Assembly: GCF_003339525.1 (NCBI RefSeq)
Contig: NZ_CP031124.1
Coordinates: 620,001-684,000 of the forward strand
Reading direction: 5' to 3'
DNA length: 64,000 nt
DNA from: Ephemeroptericola cinctiostellae
GTDB lineage: Bacteria; Pseudomonadota; Gammaproteobacteria; Burkholderiales; Burkholderiaceae
The position numbers and the translations under genes were made by a program. A model generated the notes under the pieces. That model saw only the letters and a program-made list of their open reading frames with translations, ran no database searches and was not told the origin of the DNA. Shown here one piece after another: positions 30,289 through 39,339 of this stretch; positions within the stretch are counted from its first letter, which is position 1; each line of letters begins with the position of its first letter.

Positions 30289-31040
30289 TTGGGTTATGGA
30301 CGTTGTTTTTAAAGGAAGTGCGCCGTTTTTGGAATGTGGGCTTTCAAACGGTTGCGGCGCCAGTGATCACGGCTTTGTTGTATTTGATGATTTTTGGTCA
30401 GGTACTACAAGGCCATGTCAAGGTGTATGGCACGATTGACTACGTGAGTTTTCTTGTGCCGGGTTTGGTCATGATGAGTGTGCTGCAAAATGCATTTGCA
30501 AACACATCGTCATCGATGATTCAATCAAAGATCACGGGTAATCTGGTGTTTCTGTTGCTTTCACCACTCACACCCTTGCAAATGTTTGTCGGCTATGTGG
30601 CTGCGGCTGTGGTGCGAGGTGTCGCGGTCGGTTTGGGGGTGATGCTCGCCACTGTGTGGTTTGTCGATATTCAGATCGCGCACATCGGCTGGGTACTTTT
30701 GTTTTTAGTGGCTGGCGCAGCTTTGCTCGGGGCGATGGGTTTGGTGGCGGGCATTTGGGCTGAAAAATTTGATCAGCTCGCTGCATTTCAGAACTTTATC
30801 ATCATGCCCGCGACGTTTTTATCGGGCGTGTTTTATTCGATCGAATCTTTACCGCCATTTTGGCAAAATCTGTCTCATTTCAATCCATTTTTCTATATGA
30901 TAGACGGTTTTAGATATGGCTTTTTTGGTCAGTCTGATGTGCCGTATGGCCGCAGTTTGGCCGTGGTGTTGGTGGCTTTGGCGGCATTGTCTGTTTTGGC
31001 CGTGAGCATGTTGAAGCGTGGCTATAAGCTGCGCCATTAA
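30285..31040 (+). CDS. ABC-2 type transporter permease
   Basis: A 251-residue inner-membrane permease with six hydrophobic segments, of the NodJ/YadH branch: SFLVPGLVMMSVLQNAFANTSSS, FQNFIIMPATFLSGVFYSIESLP and HFNPFFYMIDGFRYGFFG are the family signatures. Its ATG overlaps the ATPase stop (ATGA), so it is translationally coupled, and together they form an exporter of unknown substrate (lipid-linked or polysaccharide molecules are usual). ibaG follows 17 bp later. Confidence 0.9.
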   Translation: MIGLWTLFLKEVRRFWNVGFQTVAAPVITALLYLMIFGQVLQGHVKVYGTIDYVSFLVPGLVMMSVLQNAFANTSSSMIQSKITGNLVFLLLSPLTPLQMFVGYVAAAVVRGVAVGLGVMLATVWFVDIQIAHIGWVLLFLVAGAALLGAMGLVAGIWAEKFDQLAAFQNFIIMPATFLSGVFYSIESLPPFWQNLSHFNPFFYMIDGFRYGFFGQSDVPYGRSLAVVLVALAALSVLAVSMLKRGYKLRH

Positions 31041-31057
31041 ATTTTTTAGAGGGCTTT

Positions 31058-31303
31058 ATGGAACACCCAACCACAGAACAGATCAAAGGTTTTATTCTTG
31101 CGGGGCTTGCTTGCGAGCACCTTGAGGTTGAAGGCGATGGTCGCCATTTTTACGCCACCATTGTGTCATCGACGTTTGAAGGTCAACGCACATTGGTGCG
31201 CCAACGTGCTGTGTACGCGGCACTGGGCGAGCGCATGAAAGAAGAGATTCATGCGTTGTCGATGAAAACCTACACGCCGAGCGAATGGCAAAACCAGCAA
31301 TAA
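31058..31303 (+). CDS. ibaG: BolA-family protein (IbaG-like)
   Basis: An 81-residue BolA/IbaG protein: EQIKGFILAGLACEHLEVEGDGRHF, then the VVS-like FEGQRTLVRQRAVYAALGERM. The usual invariant His is in DGRHFYA. BolA-type proteins work with monothiol glutaredoxins in iron-sulfur cluster handling. IbaG genes typically lie directly upstream of murA, as here. Confidence 0.88.
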   Translation: MEHPTTEQIKGFILAGLACEHLEVEGDGRHFYATIVSSTFEGQRTLVRQRAVYAALGERMKEEIHALSMKTYTPSEWQNQQ

Positions 31304-31383
31304 AAATAGAACGGCGTATCTTTTTTAACATAAAATAGAATCGGGTCGCTCGTCAGCCGTCACACATATTTTTTATAACAAAC

Positions 31384-31409
31384 AAAAAAAGAGGAAGGCC
31401 TCTTTTTTT
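31384..31409 (+). terminator. intrinsic terminator-like hairpin in the murA leader
   Basis: AAAAAAAGAGG, loop AAGG, CCTCTTTTTTT: an 11-bp stem ending in a T-run that stops 3 nt before the murA ribosome-binding site AAGGA. It could end the ABC-ibaG transcript, or act as an attenuator for murA. Confidence 0.65.
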
Positions 31410-31422
31410 GATAAGGACAACC

Positions 31423-32712
31423 ATGGAACAACTTAAAATAACAGGCAACCCCGACATCCGCTTGAACGGTGACATTCGCATTGGTGGCGCAAAAAATGCG
31501 GCTTTACCAATCATGTGCGCCACATTGTTGACGCACGATCCTGTCCAATTGCGTAATGTACCGACTTTGCGCGACATCAACACCACCATGAAGCTTTTGC
31601 GTGAGCTGGGTGTGTCTGTTTCTGAGTTGGAGCACGATAAAGTCACCGTACAGGCTTATGGCACGATCAGCACCAAGGCGACGTATGAGTTGGTGAAAAC
31701 CATGCGCGCATCAATTTTGGTGTTGGGGCCTTTATTGGCTCGTTTTGGTGAGGCATGGGTATCATTGCCAGGTGGCTGCGCAATTGGCGCGCGCCCTGTT
31801 GACCAGCACATCAAAGGTTTTCAAGCAATGGGTGCGCAAATCACCATTGAACATGGTTATATTCATGCCAAAGCCCCAGAAGGTGGGCGCCTGAAAGGTG
31901 CAAGCATCACCACGGACATGATCACTGTGACGGGCACAGAAAATTTGTTGATGGCGGCCGTATTGGCCGATGGTGAAACCGTGCTTGAGAATGCAGCTTG
32001 TGAACCCGAAGTCACCGATTTGGCCAAAATGCTGGTGAGCATGGGTGCAAAAATTGAAGGCATTGGCACGCACCGTTTGGTGATTCAAGGTGTTGAGCAA
32101 TTGCATGGCACGACGCATTCGGTCGTCCCTGATCGCATCGAAGCGGGTACGTTTTTGTGTGCTGTTGCGGCGACGGGAGGCGACATTCGTTTAACCCATG
32201 TGGATCCAAGCATCATGACTTCGGTACTGGATAAATTAACCGAAATGGGCGTTGAGCTTGAATTGGGAGAGAACACCATCCGTGCAAAAATGACGGGTCG
32301 TGCAAAACCTGTGAACCTGTCAACCACTGAATACCCCGGTTTTCCAACCGACATGCAGGCGCAATTCATGGCGGTCAATGCCATCGCCAGTGGCGCATCG
32401 GATGTGACTGAAACTATTTTTGAGAACCGCTTCATGCACGTTCAGGAAATGAACCGTTTGGGCGCGAACATTGTGATTCATGGCAACACGGCGCACACCG
32501 AGGGTGTGGAAGCGGCTGCATTGTCAGGTGCTGTGGTGATGGCGACCGATTTGCGCGCATCGGCGAGCTTGGTCATCCTTGGCATGATCGCGGAAGGCAC
32601 CACAACGGTGGATCGCATTTATCATTTGGATCGTGGATACGAACGCATGGAAGAGAAACTCATGAAAGTGGGGGCGGTGATTGAACGTGTTCGTTCAGCT
32701 GAAGAGGCTTAA
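31423..32712 (+). CDS. murA: UDP-N-acetylglucosamine 1-carboxyvinyltransferase MurA
   Basis: A 429-residue enzyme that transfers enolpyruvate to UDP-GlcNAc, the first committed step of peptidoglycan synthesis. Lys24-Asn25 in GGAKNAALP, the catalytic loop Cys119 in [12 protein letters not shown] (fosfomycin target) and the C-terminal [19 protein letters not shown] are visible. The ATG at 31423 has AAGGAC just upstream; the TTG at 31408 lies inside the terminator-like hairpin and is rejected. It is the usual neighbour of ibaG and hisG; here pckG and yjdM-like genes separate it from hisG. Confidence 0.97.
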   Translation: MEQLKITGNPDIRLNGDIRIGGAKNAALPIMCATLLTHDPVQLRNVPTLRDINTTMKLLRELGVSVSELEHDKVTVQAYGTISTKATYELVKTMRASILVLGPLLARFGEAWVSLPGGCAIGARPVDQHIKGFQAMGAQITIEHGYIHAKAPEGGRLKGASITTDMITVTGTENLLMAAVLADGETVLENAACEPEVTDLAKMLVSMGAKIEGIGTHRLVIQGVEQLHGTTHSVVPDRIEAGTFLCAVAATGGDIRLTHVDPSIMTSVLDKLTEMGVELELGENTIRAKMTGRAKPVNLSTTEYPGFPTDMQAQFMAVNAIASGASDVTETIFENRFMHVQEMNRLGANIVIHGNTAHTEGVEAAALSGAVVMATDLRASASLVILGMIAEGTTTVDRIYHLDRGYERMEEKLMKVGAVIERVRSAEEA

Positions 32713-32740
32713 TCGGCAGCGGTTGTTTCAAGTCCGCTTC

Positions 32741-32781
32741 GCATAAAAAAATCGCAGCTTTAAGCTGCGATTTTTTTATGC
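32741..32781 (+). terminator. murA terminator
   Basis: GCATAAAAAAATCGCAGCTT followed at once by the near-complete complement ending TTTTTTTATGC. About 20 bp of pairing with a very small loop; the T-run suits rightward termination. Confidence 0.85.
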
Positions 32782-33183
32782 GCGATGTCCCGTATAAAAT
32801 AAAAAAGAAGTGTTGTTCTGGTGCTTTGCAATCAATCAATCAATTATTTAATCGAATCAAGTCGTGCTTGCACGCTTGATCGTCGTCGATGTTGAGAATG
32901 AGTGGTTTGAGCGGTCAGTCGAGTCTAAGACCAAGCTCACGAGCGGCTCATGTGCGGTGGTGGATGGTGTTTGATGTGCGGTTATTGAGGGGTGAAAATC
33001 AAAAAATCAAATATTTTGATGTGTATGACCCCGATAATTATTAATGTATTTCAATGAGAAAACAGTATTTTCCAATTGATTTGAGCCCTTCTGAGCGATG
33101 TTGATGCATTTGTCAGGTAAGCGTTAACGCGAGCCATTAGAATGCATCATCAAATTTGATCACTTTTTATAATTGGAGACAGT
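32782..33183 (+). promoter_or_regulatory. 400-bp control region of pckG
   Basis: No gene is seen. Features: a perfect palindrome GCGTTAACGC at 33121-33130, enclosed by TGATGCATT (33102-33110) and AATGCATCA (33141-33149). Runs of AT-rich sequence at 33000-33050 precede it. A TATAAT at 33168-33173 is too close to the start codon to be a normal -10. The palindrome is a candidate operator for carbon-source control of gluconeogenesis. Confidence 0.4.
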
Positions 33184-35019
33184 ATGACTTACACCTCTCA
33201 AGCACCAAACCATGTGCGCCATCAAGCCCTGTTGCAATGGGTCAATGACATGGCGACCCTCATGGCGCCTTCTGCCATTCACTGGTGCGATGGCTCGCAA
33301 GCCGAATACGACGTGCTGTGTGAGCAGTTGGTCGCAGCCGGGACAATGAAACGCTTGAACCCTGCATTACGTCCGAATTCATTTCTTGCGCTCAGCGATC
33401 CGTCTGACGTGGCGCGGGTGGAAGACCGCACCTTTATTTGCAGCCAAAACCAAGACGATGCGGGACCTACCAATAATTGGATGGCGCCAGATGAGATGCG
33501 CGTGACACTCAACCCTTTGTTTAAAGGTTGCATGCGCGGCCGCACGATGTATGTGATTCCTTTTTCAATGGGGCCGCTGGGTTCTGATATTGCCCAGATT
33601 GGGGTGGAGCTGAGCGACAGCCCGTACGTCGTCATCAACATGAAGCTCATGACCCGCATGGGGCGCGCGGTGTATGATGTATTGGGCACTGATGGCGAGT
33701 TTGTGCCGTGCGTACACACCGTTGGCAAGCCATTGGCTGCGGGTGAAAGCGACACGACATCGTGGCCATGTAATCCAGATACGAAATACATTGTGCATTA
33801 CCCAGAAACTCGAGAAATTTGGTCGTATGGCTCAGGCTATGGCGGCAATGCCTTGTTGGGTAAAAAATGCATGGCCTTGCGCATTGCATCGGTCATGGGG
33901 CGCGATCAAGGCTGGTTGGCAGAACACATGTTGATCCTCGGCGTGACCAATCCACAAGGTGTCAAAAAACACGTCGCTGCGGCATTCCCGTCGGCATGTG
34001 GCAAAACCAATTTCGCCATGTTGATTCCACCCGCAGGTTATGAGGGCTGGACGGTCACCACGATTGGCGATGACATTGCATGGATCAAACCCGCTGCAGA
34101 TGGCAAACTGTATGCCATCAATCCAGAAGCGGGGTATTTCGGCGTCGCCCCAGGCACGAACGAGAAAAGCAACCCCAATTGCATGGCTTCACTCACATCC
34201 GACGTGATTTTTACCAATGTGGCCTTAACCGATGACGGTGATGTGTGGTGGGAAGGTTTGAGCAAACAAGCGCCCGCACATTTAATCGATTGGCAGGGCA
34301 AAGACTGGACGCCTGAGGCAGGCCGCCCCGCCGCGCATCCGAACGCACGATTCACCGTGGCCGCAACCAATAACCCTGCGCTTGACCCTGAATGGGACAA
34401 TCCTGCTGGTGTTGCGATTGATGCTTTTATCTTTGGCGGTCGCCGTTCAACCACCGTGCCTTTGGTCACGCAAGCGCGCAATTGGACAGAGGGCGTGTAC
34501 ATGGCGGCAACGATGGGTTCAGAAACCACTGCCGCCGCATTTGGCACGCAAGGCGTGGTGCGTCGTGATCCTTTCGCCATGTTGCCATTCATGGGTTACA
34601 ACATGAGCGATTATTTTGCACATTGGTTGGCTGTTGGCGAGCAGTTGGCCGCACAAGGTGCGACATTGCCCGAGATTTTCTGTGTCAACTGGTTCCGTAA
34701 AAATGCCGAAGGTCAATTCGTATGGCCAGGTTTTGGTGACAACATGCGCGTCCTTGAATGGATGCTGGAAAGAAACGACCCAAATCACAGCGCAGGCACT
34801 GAACATTTCTTTGGCATCAGTCCAAATTACGGCGACATGAACTGGCGCGGCGCGGATTTTAGCCAAACCGCATTTGACAGCGTGATGCGCATGGACAAAG
34901 CCGACTGGCAAGCGGAAATGCAACTGCATGCCGAATTGTTTGAGAAACTGAAATTGCGCATGCCCGCAGCCCTAGAGGAGCACCGTCAAGTGTTGGCCGT
35001 TAAGGTGGATGCGCTCTAA
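33184..35019 (+). CDS. pckG: phosphoenolpyruvate carboxykinase (GTP)
   Basis: A 611-residue cytoplasmic enzyme that converts oxaloacetate and GTP to PEP and CO2 in gluconeogenesis. The GTP-specific family is shown by the nucleotide P-loop [12 protein letters not shown] (about 268-279), the kinase-2-like [27 protein letters not shown] near 118-136, [13 protein letters not shown] near 416-428 and [15 protein letters not shown] near 518. The ATP-type enzyme lacks these. Ribosome-binding site GGAG. Together with aceB it suggests growth on acetate or organic acids. Its placement between murA and hisG is not usual for the cluster. Confidence 0.96.
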   Translation: MTYTSQAPNHVRHQALLQWVNDMATLMAPSAIHWCDGSQAEYDVLCEQLVAAGTMKRLNPALRPNSFLALSDPSDVARVEDRTFICSQNQDDAGPTNNWMAPDEMRVTLNPLFKGCMRGRTMYVIPFSMGPLGSDIAQIGVELSDSPYVVINMKLMTRMGRAVYDVLGTDGEFVPCVHTVGKPLAAGESDTTSWPCNPDTKYIVHYPETREIWSYGSGYGGNALLGKKCMALRIASVMGRDQGWLAEHMLILGVTNPQGVKKHVAAAFPSACGKTNFAMLIPPAGYEGWTVTTIGDDIAWIKPAADGKLYAINPEAGYFGVAPGTNEKSNPNCMASLTSDVIFTNVALTDDGDVWWEGLSKQAPAHLIDWQGKDWTPEAGRPAAHPNARFTVAATNNPALDPEWDNPAGVAIDAFIFGGRRSTTVPLVTQARNWTEGVYMAATMGSETTAAAFGTQGVVRRDPFAMLPFMGYNMSDYFAHWLAVGEQLAAQGATLPEIFCVNWFRKNAEGQFVWPGFGDNMRVLEWMLERNDPNHSAGTEHFFGISPNYGDMNWRGADFSQTAFDSVMRMDKADWQAEMQLHAELFEKLKLRMPAALEEHRQVLAVKVDAL

Positions 35020-35035
35020 GCAGAAGACAGAAGAG

Positions 35036-35068
35036 GCAAGTAAACGTTGTATAATAACGTTTACTTGC
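35036..35068. repeat. perfect 13-bp hairpin after pckG with TATAAT in the loop
   Basis: GCAAGTAAACGTT, loop GTATAAT, AACGTTTACTTGC, 16 bp after the pckG stop. No U-run follows. The loop contains a -10-like hexamer, so as DNA it could be an operator straddling a promoter for the next gene. Confidence 0.5.
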
Positions 35069-35185
35069 AGTTCACCATAAACCGATGCGGCCCATGTTAA
35101 AACAGCTTTGAGCCAACGCATTGGCTTCGTTATCGTTTTTGCATCCCTTGCCAGATAAATCACGGCAAAGGATGCCATGTTCATA

Positions 35186-35213
35186 CGGGAAAAGTCATCG
35201 CACTTTTCCCGTG
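35186..35213 (+). repeat. hairpin just upstream of the yjdM-like gene
   Basis: ACGGGAAAAGT, loop CATCGC, ACTTTTCCCGT, followed by GTTATTTT, 18 bp before the start codon. It can be an intrinsic terminator or a leader structure. Confidence 0.55.
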
Positions 35214-35230
35214 TTATTTTAAGGAATTTC

Positions 35231-35569
35231 ATGAGTACATCTCCACTTTGCCCCATTTGCAGCATGCCCAACACCTACCCAGATGGCGATCATTTGGTGT
35301 GCGCCGATTGTGGACATGAATGGTCGGCCGCTGAAACCACGGGCAATGAAGATGGCCCGCGTGTGGTGAAAGACTCAAACGGCAATGTTTTGGTGGACGG
35401 TGATTCCGTCATTTTAATCAAGGACCTCAAGGTCAAAGGCAGCTCCATCGTCATTAAAAAAGGCACCAAAGTCAAAAATATCCGTATCGTCGATGGCGAT
35501 CATGACATTGATTGTAAAGTTGACGGCATGGCCATGTCGCTTAAATCAGAATTCCTGAAAAAAGCCTAA
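35231..35569 (+). CDS. yjdM: zinc-ribbon protein of the YjdM/PhnA family
   Basis: A 112-residue protein. An N-terminal zinc ribbon, CPICSMPNTYPDGDHLVCADCGHEW (four cysteines, residues 7-31 described in two halves CPIC and CADC), is followed by a short beta-rich domain with DSNGNVLVDGDSVILIKDLKVKG. This is the YjdM protein, formerly PhnA; despite old names it is not phosphonoacetate hydrolase, and its role is unknown. ATG preceded by AAGGAA. It stands between pckG and hisG, separated by hairpins on its left. Confidence 0.9.
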   Translation: MSTSPLCPICSMPNTYPDGDHLVCADCGHEWSAAETTGNEDGPRVVKDSNGNVLVDGDSVILIKDLKVKGSSIVIKKGTKVKNIRIVDGDHDIDCKVDGMAMSLKSEFLKKA

Positions 35570-35733
35570 AACCCAAGCTCGAACCATTAATGGGCTCTGA
35601 TCGCAAAAACGTCGCATCCGCCTGATAAATATCCCTTGAAATCAATGTTTCATGGGATAATTTCACTTTTGTGTACTGCACCAATTAGGGTGCTCGTTTA
35701 AACACGTATTTAATGAATTTGAAAGCAAACGTC

Positions 35734-36369
35734 ATGCTGACTTTAGCACTTTCCAAAGGCCGAATTTTCACCGAAACCCTGCCCATGCTGCGCGCGGCAG
35801 GCATTGAAGTGCTCGAAGACCCTGAAAGCTCACGCAAACTGATTTTATCCACCAACGACACGCAGCTGCGCGTCATCATCGTTCGCGCCTCCGACGTCCC
35901 CACGTACGTGCGCTATGGTGCAGCGGACTTTGGTGTGGCGGGTAAAGACACTTTGCTCGAAACTGGATTGGAAGGCCTGTACAGCCCGATCGACCTGCAA
36001 ATCGCCAAATGCCGCATGTCGGTTGCCGTGAAAAATGGTTTTGATTACGCTGAAGCCGTCGGCAGCGGCGCACGCATCCGCGTCGTCACCAAATACGTCG
36101 AAACCGCCAAACAACATTTTGCCGCCAAAGGCATGCACGTCGATTTGATTAAACTCTACGGCTCCATGGAACTCGGCCCGCTGGTTGGCTTGGGCGACGC
36201 GATTGTTGACCTCGTCAGCACGGGCGGCACTTTACGCGCGAATGATCTGGTCGAAGTTGAACATATTTGTGACATTTCATCAAGGTTGATTGTTAATCAG
36301 GCCTCGCTGAAATTGAAAGCGGCGCGGTTAAGGCCGATATTGGCGGCGTTTGAGGCGGCGGCTAAATAA
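35734..36369 (+). CDS. hisG: ATP phosphoribosyltransferase, short form
   Basis: A 211-residue first enzyme of histidine synthesis (ATP plus PRPP). [47 protein letters not shown] (split here as RASDVPTYV and GVAGKD) and [21 protein letters not shown] with the PRPP loop are clear. At about 211 residues it is the short form, which needs the HisZ regulatory subunit; hisZ is not in the window. The start was set at 35734 because [10 protein letters not shown] is the family N-terminus; an ATG 7 codons earlier is possible and neither has a strong ribosome-binding site. No His-rich leader peptide lies upstream. A channel gene follows after 2 nt, separating it from hisD. Confidence 0.95.
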   Translation: MLTLALSKGRIFTETLPMLRAAGIEVLEDPESSRKLILSTNDTQLRVIIVRASDVPTYVRYGAADFGVAGKDTLLETGLEGLYSPIDLQIAKCRMSVAVKNGFDYAEAVGSGARIRVVTKYVETAKQHFAAKGMHVDLIKLYGSMELGPLVGLGDAIVDLVSTGGTLRANDLVEVEHICDISSRLIVNQASLKLKAARLRPILAAFEAAAK

Positions 36370-36371
36370 TT

Positions 36372-37049
36372 ATGGGGTGTAAAAAACTTTTTGAGATGGT
36401 TTTTGCTTGTTTCTCACCAACGTACGCGACAACTAAATATGTGAAATCAAAACTAATGGCGGAGGATGAAGGAAAGGCAAAAGTGACAAAAAGAATTCAG
36501 TTCTTAAATACGCTGTATTTATTTGCTGTTATTGCTTGGGCGATAATTATCGGTTTGCAATTCAATCAAGAAATTTATAATAACCCTAAATTAAGGCAAG
36601 TATCTCCAATTCAATTTTACGCGGGGTGTTTTGTTATTATAGTATCTAGTTGGTACATGATTTCTCGAGCGTGTGAAATCTTTAGAGCATTTTTAGAAGA
36701 TTCTATAGATAAACTAAATGGCACAGTTTCGAAAACAGGGCTCAAGTATGGTGACCGTTTAGGATTGGCTTTTAAAAGTTACATTGAATTAATGATTGGT
36801 TTTGGTGTTCTTTATTATGTGATGCCCACGTTTCATTTTACAAAATCTTTTACTACCGTTTTTGAGGCTATTTATTTTAGTGGTGTGACTATGGCAACGG
36901 TTGGATATGGTGATTTTAGCCCCAGTTTTTGGTTTACGCAGTTGCTTGTGCTTTTACAAATATTTTGTAGTTTGACGTTAGCTTTAGTGTCTTTTACCGT
37001 TTATACAAGTTTGGCTTTAGCTTTAAGTTCCCAGGCGAACGATAAATAA
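36372..37049 (+). CDS. K+-selective ion channel-like membrane protein
   Basis: A 225-residue membrane protein. Hydrophobic helices at about 45-64, 80-97, 134-151 and 187-219, with a pore helix and the potassium selectivity filter TVGYGD at 176-181 (context GVTMATVGYGDFSPSFW). The N-terminal 40 residues are basic and cytoplasmic. No RCK or other regulatory domain is present. The gene is clearly more AT-rich than the flanking hisG and hisD, has AT-biased codons and no good ribosome-binding site, and starts 2 nt after the hisG stop, so it was probably inserted into the his operon and is expressed with it. K+ flux is the predicted activity; its physiological role is unknown. Confidence 0.8.
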   Translation: MGCKKLFEMVFACFSPTYATTKYVKSKLMAEDEGKAKVTKRIQFLNTLYLFAVIAWAIIIGLQFNQEIYNNPKLRQVSPIQFYAGCFVIIVSSWYMISRACEIFRAFLEDSIDKLNGTVSKTGLKYGDRLGLAFKSYIELMIGFGVLYYVMPTFHFTKSFTTVFEAIYFSGVTMATVGYGDFSPSFWFTQLLVLLQIFCSLTLALVSFTVYTSLALALSSQANDK

Positions 37050-37239
37050 TTTGTTTTGTTTTTTGAAAGCCTGCCGTGCCTCATACCCTGCGTATGTCGC
37101 TTGCTCTGAGCCGTAGGTGAAGCGAAGGTTACATGATGCGCTAAAAACCACGCAATCCGCCGCATTTCTTAAACAACATAAGATTTTTGTACAAACACAC
37201 GGCGCATGGTTTTGCGAATGCGCTCTACATGAGTAATTT
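37050..37239. other. 190-bp non-coding spacer before hisD
   Basis: No gene is recognised. The middle (about 37085-37170) is GC-richer than the channel gene and contains segments such as CTGAGCCGTAGGTGAAGCGAA that look like a repeat or gene relic, but no reading frame carries a recognisable domain. It may mark the right-hand junction of the channel-gene insertion. Confidence 0.3.
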
Positions 37240-38553
37240 ATGACTACCATCAACACCCCCACCCTCCAAACCACCGATTCCGATTTCAACCAACAACTCC
37301 AAACCCGCCTTGCGTTTGATGACAGCACCGATGCGGGGATTCAATCGGCTGTGACCGACATCATTGCGCAAGTGCGTGCGCGTGGCGATGCGGCGGTGGT
37401 TGAGCTGACCAACAAATTTGACCGCATCAATGTCGCGTCAATGGCAGATTTGACCCTCACGCAGGCGGATTTAAAGGCTGCGTTTGACGGTTTGAATGAC
37501 GAGCAACGCACGGCTTTGCAAGCTGCTGCCCATCGCGTGAAAAGTTACCACGAGGCGCAAAATGCTGAGTGTGGTAAAAGTTGGCAATACACCGAAGCCG
37601 ACGGCACGGTGCTCGGGCAAAAGGTCACGCCGCTCGACCGCGTGGGCATTTACGTGCCCGGAGGCAAGGCCGCTTATCCATCGAGTGTGTTGATGAATGC
37701 GATTCCCGCACATGTCGCGGGCGTAAATGAAATCATCATGGTTGTGCCCACGCCCGATGGCGTGCGCAATGCTTTGGTCTTGGCGGCGGCGTATATTGCG
37801 GGCGTGACCACGGTGTTCACGGTTGGTGGTGCACAAGCGGTGGCGGCGTTGGCGTACGGCACAGCGACTGTGCCGCGCGTGGATAAAATCGTCGGTCCAG
37901 GCAATGCCTTTGTCGCCGAAGCCAAACGCCGCGTGTTCGGCCAAGTGGGCATTGACATGATTGCAGGCCCATCCGAAATCCTCATCATTGCCGACGGCAC
38001 GACCAGCCCCGATTGGGTGGCGATGGATTTATTCAGTCAGGCCGAGCACGACGAGCTCGCGCAGTCGATTTTGCTCTGCCCCGATGCCGATTATGTCGCA
38101 CAAGTTCGCGCGTCCATCGACAAATTATTGCCCGACATGCCACGCCGCGGCGTGATTCGCACCTCTTTGGAAAATCGCGGCATGTTGATTGTCACGCGCA
38201 GCATGGATGAAGCGTGCGAGATCAGCAACACCATCGCGCCCGAACATTTGGAAATTTCCGCTGTGAACCCACATGTTTGGGTAGACAAAATCCGCCACGC
38301 GGGTGCAATTTTTATGGGTGCGTACACGAGCGAATCGCTCGGCGATTATTGCGCGGGCCCGAATCATGTGTTGCCCACCAGCGGCACCGCGCGGTTTTCA
38401 TCACCGCTCGGCGTGTACGATTTTCAAAAACGCTCATCCATTATTCACGTGAGTGAAGCGGGCGCACAAACCCTCGGTCAAATCGCCTCAACGCTCGCGC
38501 ATGGCGAAGGCTTGACCGCACATGCGCGGAGTGCGGAAATGCGGTTGAAATAA
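37240..38553 (+). CDS. hisD: histidinol dehydrogenase
   Basis: A 437-residue zinc enzyme that oxidises histidinol to histidine in two NAD+-dependent steps. Family blocks: [23 protein letters not shown] (as [11 protein letters not shown]), [71 protein letters not shown] (Gln and His zinc ligands), APEHLEI and [19 protein letters not shown] (Asp, His). Length is normal. It is part of the his cluster but is cut off from hisC by a repeat, a nitrobindin-like gene and the ATPase/TOPRIM pair. Confidence 0.97.
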   Translation: MTTINTPTLQTTDSDFNQQLQTRLAFDDSTDAGIQSAVTDIIAQVRARGDAAVVELTNKFDRINVASMADLTLTQADLKAAFDGLNDEQRTALQAAAHRVKSYHEAQNAECGKSWQYTEADGTVLGQKVTPLDRVGIYVPGGKAAYPSSVLMNAIPAHVAGVNEIIMVVPTPDGVRNALVLAAAYIAGVTTVFTVGGAQAVAALAYGTATVPRVDKIVGPGNAFVAEAKRRVFGQVGIDMIAGPSEILIIADGTTSPDWVAMDLFSQAEHDELAQSILLCPDADYVAQVRASIDKLLPDMPRRGVIRTSLENRGMLIVTRSMDEACEISNTIAPEHLEISAVNPHVWVDKIRHAGAIFMGAYTSESLGDYCAGPNHVLPTSGTARFSSPLGVYDFQKRSSIIHVSEAGAQTLGQIASTLAHGEGLTAHARSAEMRLK

Positions 38554-38562
38554 CATACGCGC

Positions 38563-38677
38563 CATTCCCGCGCAGGCGGGAATCCAGTCAAATGCGCAGC
38601 ATTTGTTGGGTGAAGTTTGGTCAGTTGAAGTCAACGTGCGCTTTGCGCCCCACTGGATTCCCGCCTGCGGGGGAATG
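38563..38677. repeat. dispersed inverted-repeat element, copy B (dRS3-like ends)
   Basis: A 115-bp element, 9 bp after the hisD stop. Its ends are 25-bp inverted repeats with one mismatch. Each end is itself a 20-bp ATTCCC-N8-GGGAAT palindrome (38564-38583 and 38657-38676), the pattern of neisserial dRS3 repeats. The interior has an AAATGCGCAGCATTT hairpin and TGCGCTTTGCGCC, as in copy A at 6753-6870. It is non-coding. Confidence 0.8.
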
Positions 38678-38701
38678 ACGATATTTTAAACAAGGCAAAT
38701 C

Positions 38702-39325
38702 ATGCAAAACAACGACATTTACACCGAACCCAATCCCATTGATTTCAACACCCTCGCCAACCTCGGCCCCCTCGCGCCGATGGCGGGCGTGTGGCAAGGC
38801 ACGCGCGGTTTGGATGTCAAACCCAAAGCCGAAGGGCCGAAAAAACAAGCGTATGTCGAAAACATCACGCTGCAACCCATCGACCCGCAAACCAACGGCC
38901 CGCAACTGTTCTACGGCCTGCGCTACCACACCCACATCACCAAACCCGACAACGTCAAAACCTACCACGACCAAGTCGGCTACTGGCTGTGGGAGCCCGC
39001 CACGCAAACCATCATCCACACCCTCACCATCCCACGCGGACAAATCGTCATGGCCGTCGGTAAAGCCGCGCCCGACGCCCGCACATTTGAACTCATCGCC
39101 ACCAACGACGACGTCAATTTCGGCATCCGCTCTGCCCCGTTTATCGAGGATAATTTCAAAACCGTCGAGTTCCGCATCACCGTCACCATCCACGACGACG
39201 GCACATGGGGCTACGAAGAAGACACCGTGATGATGATTAAAGGGCAAGACGAGCCGTTTCACCACACGGATAAAAACTTGTTGCATAAAGTCGCGGACGC
39301 AACGCCGAATCCGTTGGCAATATAA
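38702..39325 (+). CDS. nitrobindin-like haem-binding beta-barrel protein
   Basis: A 207-residue cytoplasmic protein with the FABP/nitrobindin (THAP4-like, formerly DUF1794) fold. LGPLAPMAGVWQGTRGLD (residues about 21-38) is the characteristic barrel start, followed by GLRYHTHITKPDNVKTYHDQVGYWLWEPA, here read in two parts GLRYHTHI and DQVGYWLWEP, and DGTWGYEEDTVMMIKGQ near the C-terminus. Family members bind ferric haem and may isomerise peroxynitrite. GC content and codon use resemble the his genes. It stands between the repeat element and the ATPase gene, 14 bp upstream of the latter. A longer antisense frame is a shadow. Confidence 0.8.
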   Translation: MQNNDIYTEPNPIDFNTLANLGPLAPMAGVWQGTRGLDVKPKAEGPKKQAYVENITLQPIDPQTNGPQLFYGLRYHTHITKPDNVKTYHDQVGYWLWEPATQTIIHTLTIPRGQIVMAVGKAAPDARTFELIATNDDVNFGIRSAPFIEDNFKTVEFRITVTIHDDGTWGYEEDTVMMIKGQDEPFHHTDKNLLHKVADATPNPLAI

Positions 39326-39339
39326 ATAGGAGAAATATC

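Noticed and set aside
35636..35663. hisG promoter TTGAAA ... TAATTT
   Set aside because: A -10-like TAATTT at 16-nt spacing is possible but weak; not supported enough to list as a feature.
35570..35733. Histidine attenuator leader upstream of hisG
   Set aside because: No short frame with a run of His codons and no terminator/antiterminator pair before hisG.
38621..39286. 221-codon leftward frame opposite the nitrobindin-like gene
   Set aside because: The rightward frame has clear family motifs; the antisense one is Val/Gly/Asp-rich shadow sequence and extends into the repeat element.
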